Shown here piece by piece: positions 62,726-64,000 of a stretch of 64,000 bases of DNA. The notes under the pieces were generated by a model. It was given only the letters and a program-made list of their open reading frames with translations, was not told the origin of the DNA and did not search any database. Where the stretch lies: positions 1 to 64,000 of the forward strand of contig CACNFD010000011.1 in assembly GCA_902619615.1 (NCBI GenBank), read 5' to 3'. Origin of the DNA: an uncultured SAR116 cluster alpha proteobacterium. Lineage in GTDB: Bacteria; Pseudomonadota; Alphaproteobacteria; Puniceispirillales; Marisalimonadaceae. The position numbers and the translations under genes were made by a program. Position 1 is the first letter of the stretch; each line of letters opens with the position of its first letter.

Positions 62726-63544
62726 ATGTCTAAAGAACTATCCAAAGATGCTTCAGAACTTTTTACAAAAATAAGAGATAAAGGTCCATTAGTATGGAAT
62801 TTTTCAAATTTTGTTTCTATGGACATTGCTGCAAACGCTTTACTTTCAATTGGAGCATCTCCAGCAATGGCACACGCTAAAGAAGAAGCAAAAGATTTTA
62901 GTCAAATCTGTAAAGCGATTAGTGGAGCCTTAACAATTAATATAGGAACATTTGATCCATATTGGCAAGAATGCGCATTGGAGGCAGCTAAGAATGCAAA
63001 TGAGAATGATGTTCCTTGGGTTTTGGATCCGGTTGGTGCTGGTGCTAGTGGCTTTAGAAACAAAAATGTTGAGCAACTTATTAAATTTAAACCAACAATA
63101 TTAAGGGGCAATGGATCAGAAATTATGGCTGTGGCAGGACTATCTGGGGGAGGTAAAGGAGTGGACTCAACTTCAAACTCTAATGATGCACTAGATGCTG
63201 CAATTTCAATAGCTAAAAAAAATAAAATAACAGTAGCAGTTACTGGGGCAACAGATTATGTGACTGATGGCTTAACAACCTATGCTGTAGAGGGTGGACA
63301 TGAGATGATGACAAAAGTAACTGCAACAGGTTGTGCTTTGTCTTGTTTAATTGGAGCAGCTATAGCAGTTGGAGAAAATAAAGCTCTTTCAACCGCTTCA
63401 ATAATTGGTATTTATGGTTTAGCAGGAGAAATGGCTAGTAAAGTTTCTAGGGGTCCAGGAAGTTTAAGAATGAATTTATTAGATAATTTATATAATATTT
63501 CTTCAAACGAAATCATAAGTAATGTAAAAATTAAAAATGTCTAA
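62726..63544 (+). CDS. thiM: Hydroxyethylthiazole kinase
   Basis: A 272-residue ribokinase-like enzyme that phosphorylates the thiazole moiety for thiamine salvage. Motifs include NFVSMDIAANALLSIGASPAM (substrate site), WVLDPVGAGAS, RGNGSEIMAVAG, TGATDYVTDG and the anion-hole/base region ATGCALSCLIGA, where Cys stands at the catalytic base position, as in other ThiM proteins. The ribosome-binding site is GAGGAAAT before the ATG. It lies under TPP riboswitch control and overlaps thiE by 8 bases. No de novo thiazole genes are visible in this window. Confidence 0.96.
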   Translation: MSKELSKDASELFTKIRDKGPLVWNFSNFVSMDIAANALLSIGASPAMAHAKEEAKDFSQICKAISGALTINIGTFDPYWQECALEAAKNANENDVPWVLDPVGAGASGFRNKNVEQLIKFKPTILRGNGSEIMAVAGLSGGGKGVDSTSNSNDALDAAISIAKKNKITVAVTGATDYVTDGLTTYAVEGGHEMMTKVTATGCALSCLIGAAIAVGENKALSTASIIGIYGLAGEMASKVSRGPGSLRMNLLDNLYNISSNEIISNVKIKNV

Positions 63545-64000
63545 TCTTCAATCTTATTTTGTAGCAGGTCCTGAAAATTTATTTCCTCATCATATATTGA
63601 AAAATGAAAAACCTGAAAAAGCACTGATTAGAATAGTTAGTGAGCTATCAGAAAATGGTCTTGATGTCTTTCAATTGAGAGCAAAATCAATGAAAGATAT
63701 CGAGATCATAGAACTCATAAAAGATCTAAGATCAGCGACATCTAAAACTAAAATGAAAATTTGCATTAATGATAATGTCAATGTTGCTTCAAATTGCATA
63801 GGTCTAATAGATATACTCCACCTTGGACAAACTGATACAGATCCAAATGAAGCAAAAAAATTAATAGATGACAATATTCAAATTGGTTTATCAATTACTA
63901 ATGAAAATCAAATGGATAACATACCTAATTGTGTGAATTATCTTGGAGTAGGTCCTATTTTCCCTACTGGTTCAAAAAATGATGCATCAAAACCAATTGG
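63537..64000 (+). CDS. thiE: Thiamine-phosphate synthase (partial)
   Basis: The first 154 codons of a TIM-barrel thiamine-phosphate synthase, cut by the right edge. Visible are the substrate-binding GLDVFQLRAKSMKD (with Gln and Arg near residue 45-48), ICINDNVNVA (conserved Asn-Asp), LHLGQTD (Gly-Gln) and LGVGPIFPTGSKNDA (phosphate-binding PxFPTxxK). It couples the HMP pyrophosphate and thiazole phosphate to thiamine phosphate. The ATG overlaps the end of thiM by 8 bases, so it is in the same riboswitch-controlled operon. Confidence 0.93.
   Translation, partial: MSNLQSYFVAGPENLFPHHILKNEKPEKALIRIVSELSENGLDVFQLRAKSMKDIEIIELIKDLRSATSKTKMKICINDNVNVASNCIGLIDILHLGQTDTDPNEAKKLIDDNIQIGLSITNENQMDNIPNCVNYLGVGPIFPTGSKNDASKPI

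Noticed and set aside
1-64000. CRISPR arrays, insertion sequences, rRNA and tRNA genes
   Set aside because: No regularly spaced repeats, no transposase ORF, and no sequence with a convincing tRNA T-loop and acceptor stem were seen on either strand.

Overview
The window is AT-rich, gene-dense DNA with short spacers, many 1-8 bp gene overlaps and weak Shine-Dalgarno sites. The gene set (TAXI-type TRAP transporter, binding-protein ABC importers, two EamA exporters, phytanoyl-CoA dioxygenase-like oxygenases, phosphatidylcholine synthase, alphaproteobacterial-style PAS hybrid kinases and cyclase-hydrolase fusions) points to a streamlined, pelagic alphaproteobacterium that scavenges small organic molecules. 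This is inferred from gene families; there is no rRNA and I found no convincing tRNA. The window starts inside an HlyD-like gene and ends inside thiE.

Layout. 1-2.1 kb: a type I secretion ABC exporter and its adaptor (minus strand). 2.1-2.6 kb: a non-coding island with GC-rich hairpins. 2.6-6.6 kb: flavin reductase-like protein and a TAXI TRAP transporter with a 14-bp stem-loop between binding protein and permease. 6.6-11.7 kb: a patchy region with small hypothetical genes, gene remnants, and two copies of a roughly 75-bp repeat around an EamA exporter and an epoxide hydrolase. 11.7-17.3 kb: small enzymes (Gfo/Idh, AhpD-like, RidA-like, alpha/beta hydrolase, rhodanese, VOC). 17.5-27.9 kb: a divergent catabolic island, with a three-subunit FAD/[2Fe-2S] amine dehydrogenase and DHDPS-family lyase on one side, and a polar amino acid ABC importer, DUF6282-like hydrolase, M20 peptidase and aldehyde dehydrogenase on the other. 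28.0-33.1 kb: a sugar ABC importer led by a CbbY-like HAD protein that has lost its catalytic aspartates. 33.1-34.8 kb: ATP-grasp ligase overlapping phosphatidylcholine synthase. 35.0-40.2 kb: M20 carbamoylase-like amidase, a frameshifted MmgE/PrpD, cupin, enolase-superfamily enzyme and a PhyH oxygenase. 40.3-50.4 kb: ung, EamA, SMP-30, nuclease, a repeat-rich acidic protein, methyltransferase, GST, sugar dehydrogenase, glucokinase, RraA-like and PhyH.

50.4-57.7 kb holds the most striking system: a compact five-gene minus-strand operon encoding an MBL-fold hydrolase, a stand-alone cyclic-nucleotide-binding domain, a 1588-residue hybrid histidine kinase with eight tandem PAS-like domains and two receiver domains, a single-domain receiver, and a receiver-adenylate cyclase. 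A second class III cyclase, fused to an alpha/beta hydrolase, lies at 61.1-62.5 kb after an acyl-CoA dehydrogenase and an ADP-forming acyl-CoA synthetase. The window closes with a TPP riboswitch ahead of thiM and thiE (thiazole salvage).

A recurring theme is family members with substituted key residues (HAD without DxD, cyclase without the transition-state Arg, RidA-like protein without its Arg, enolase-superfamily KxQ in place of KxK) together with several decayed or frameshifted genes.
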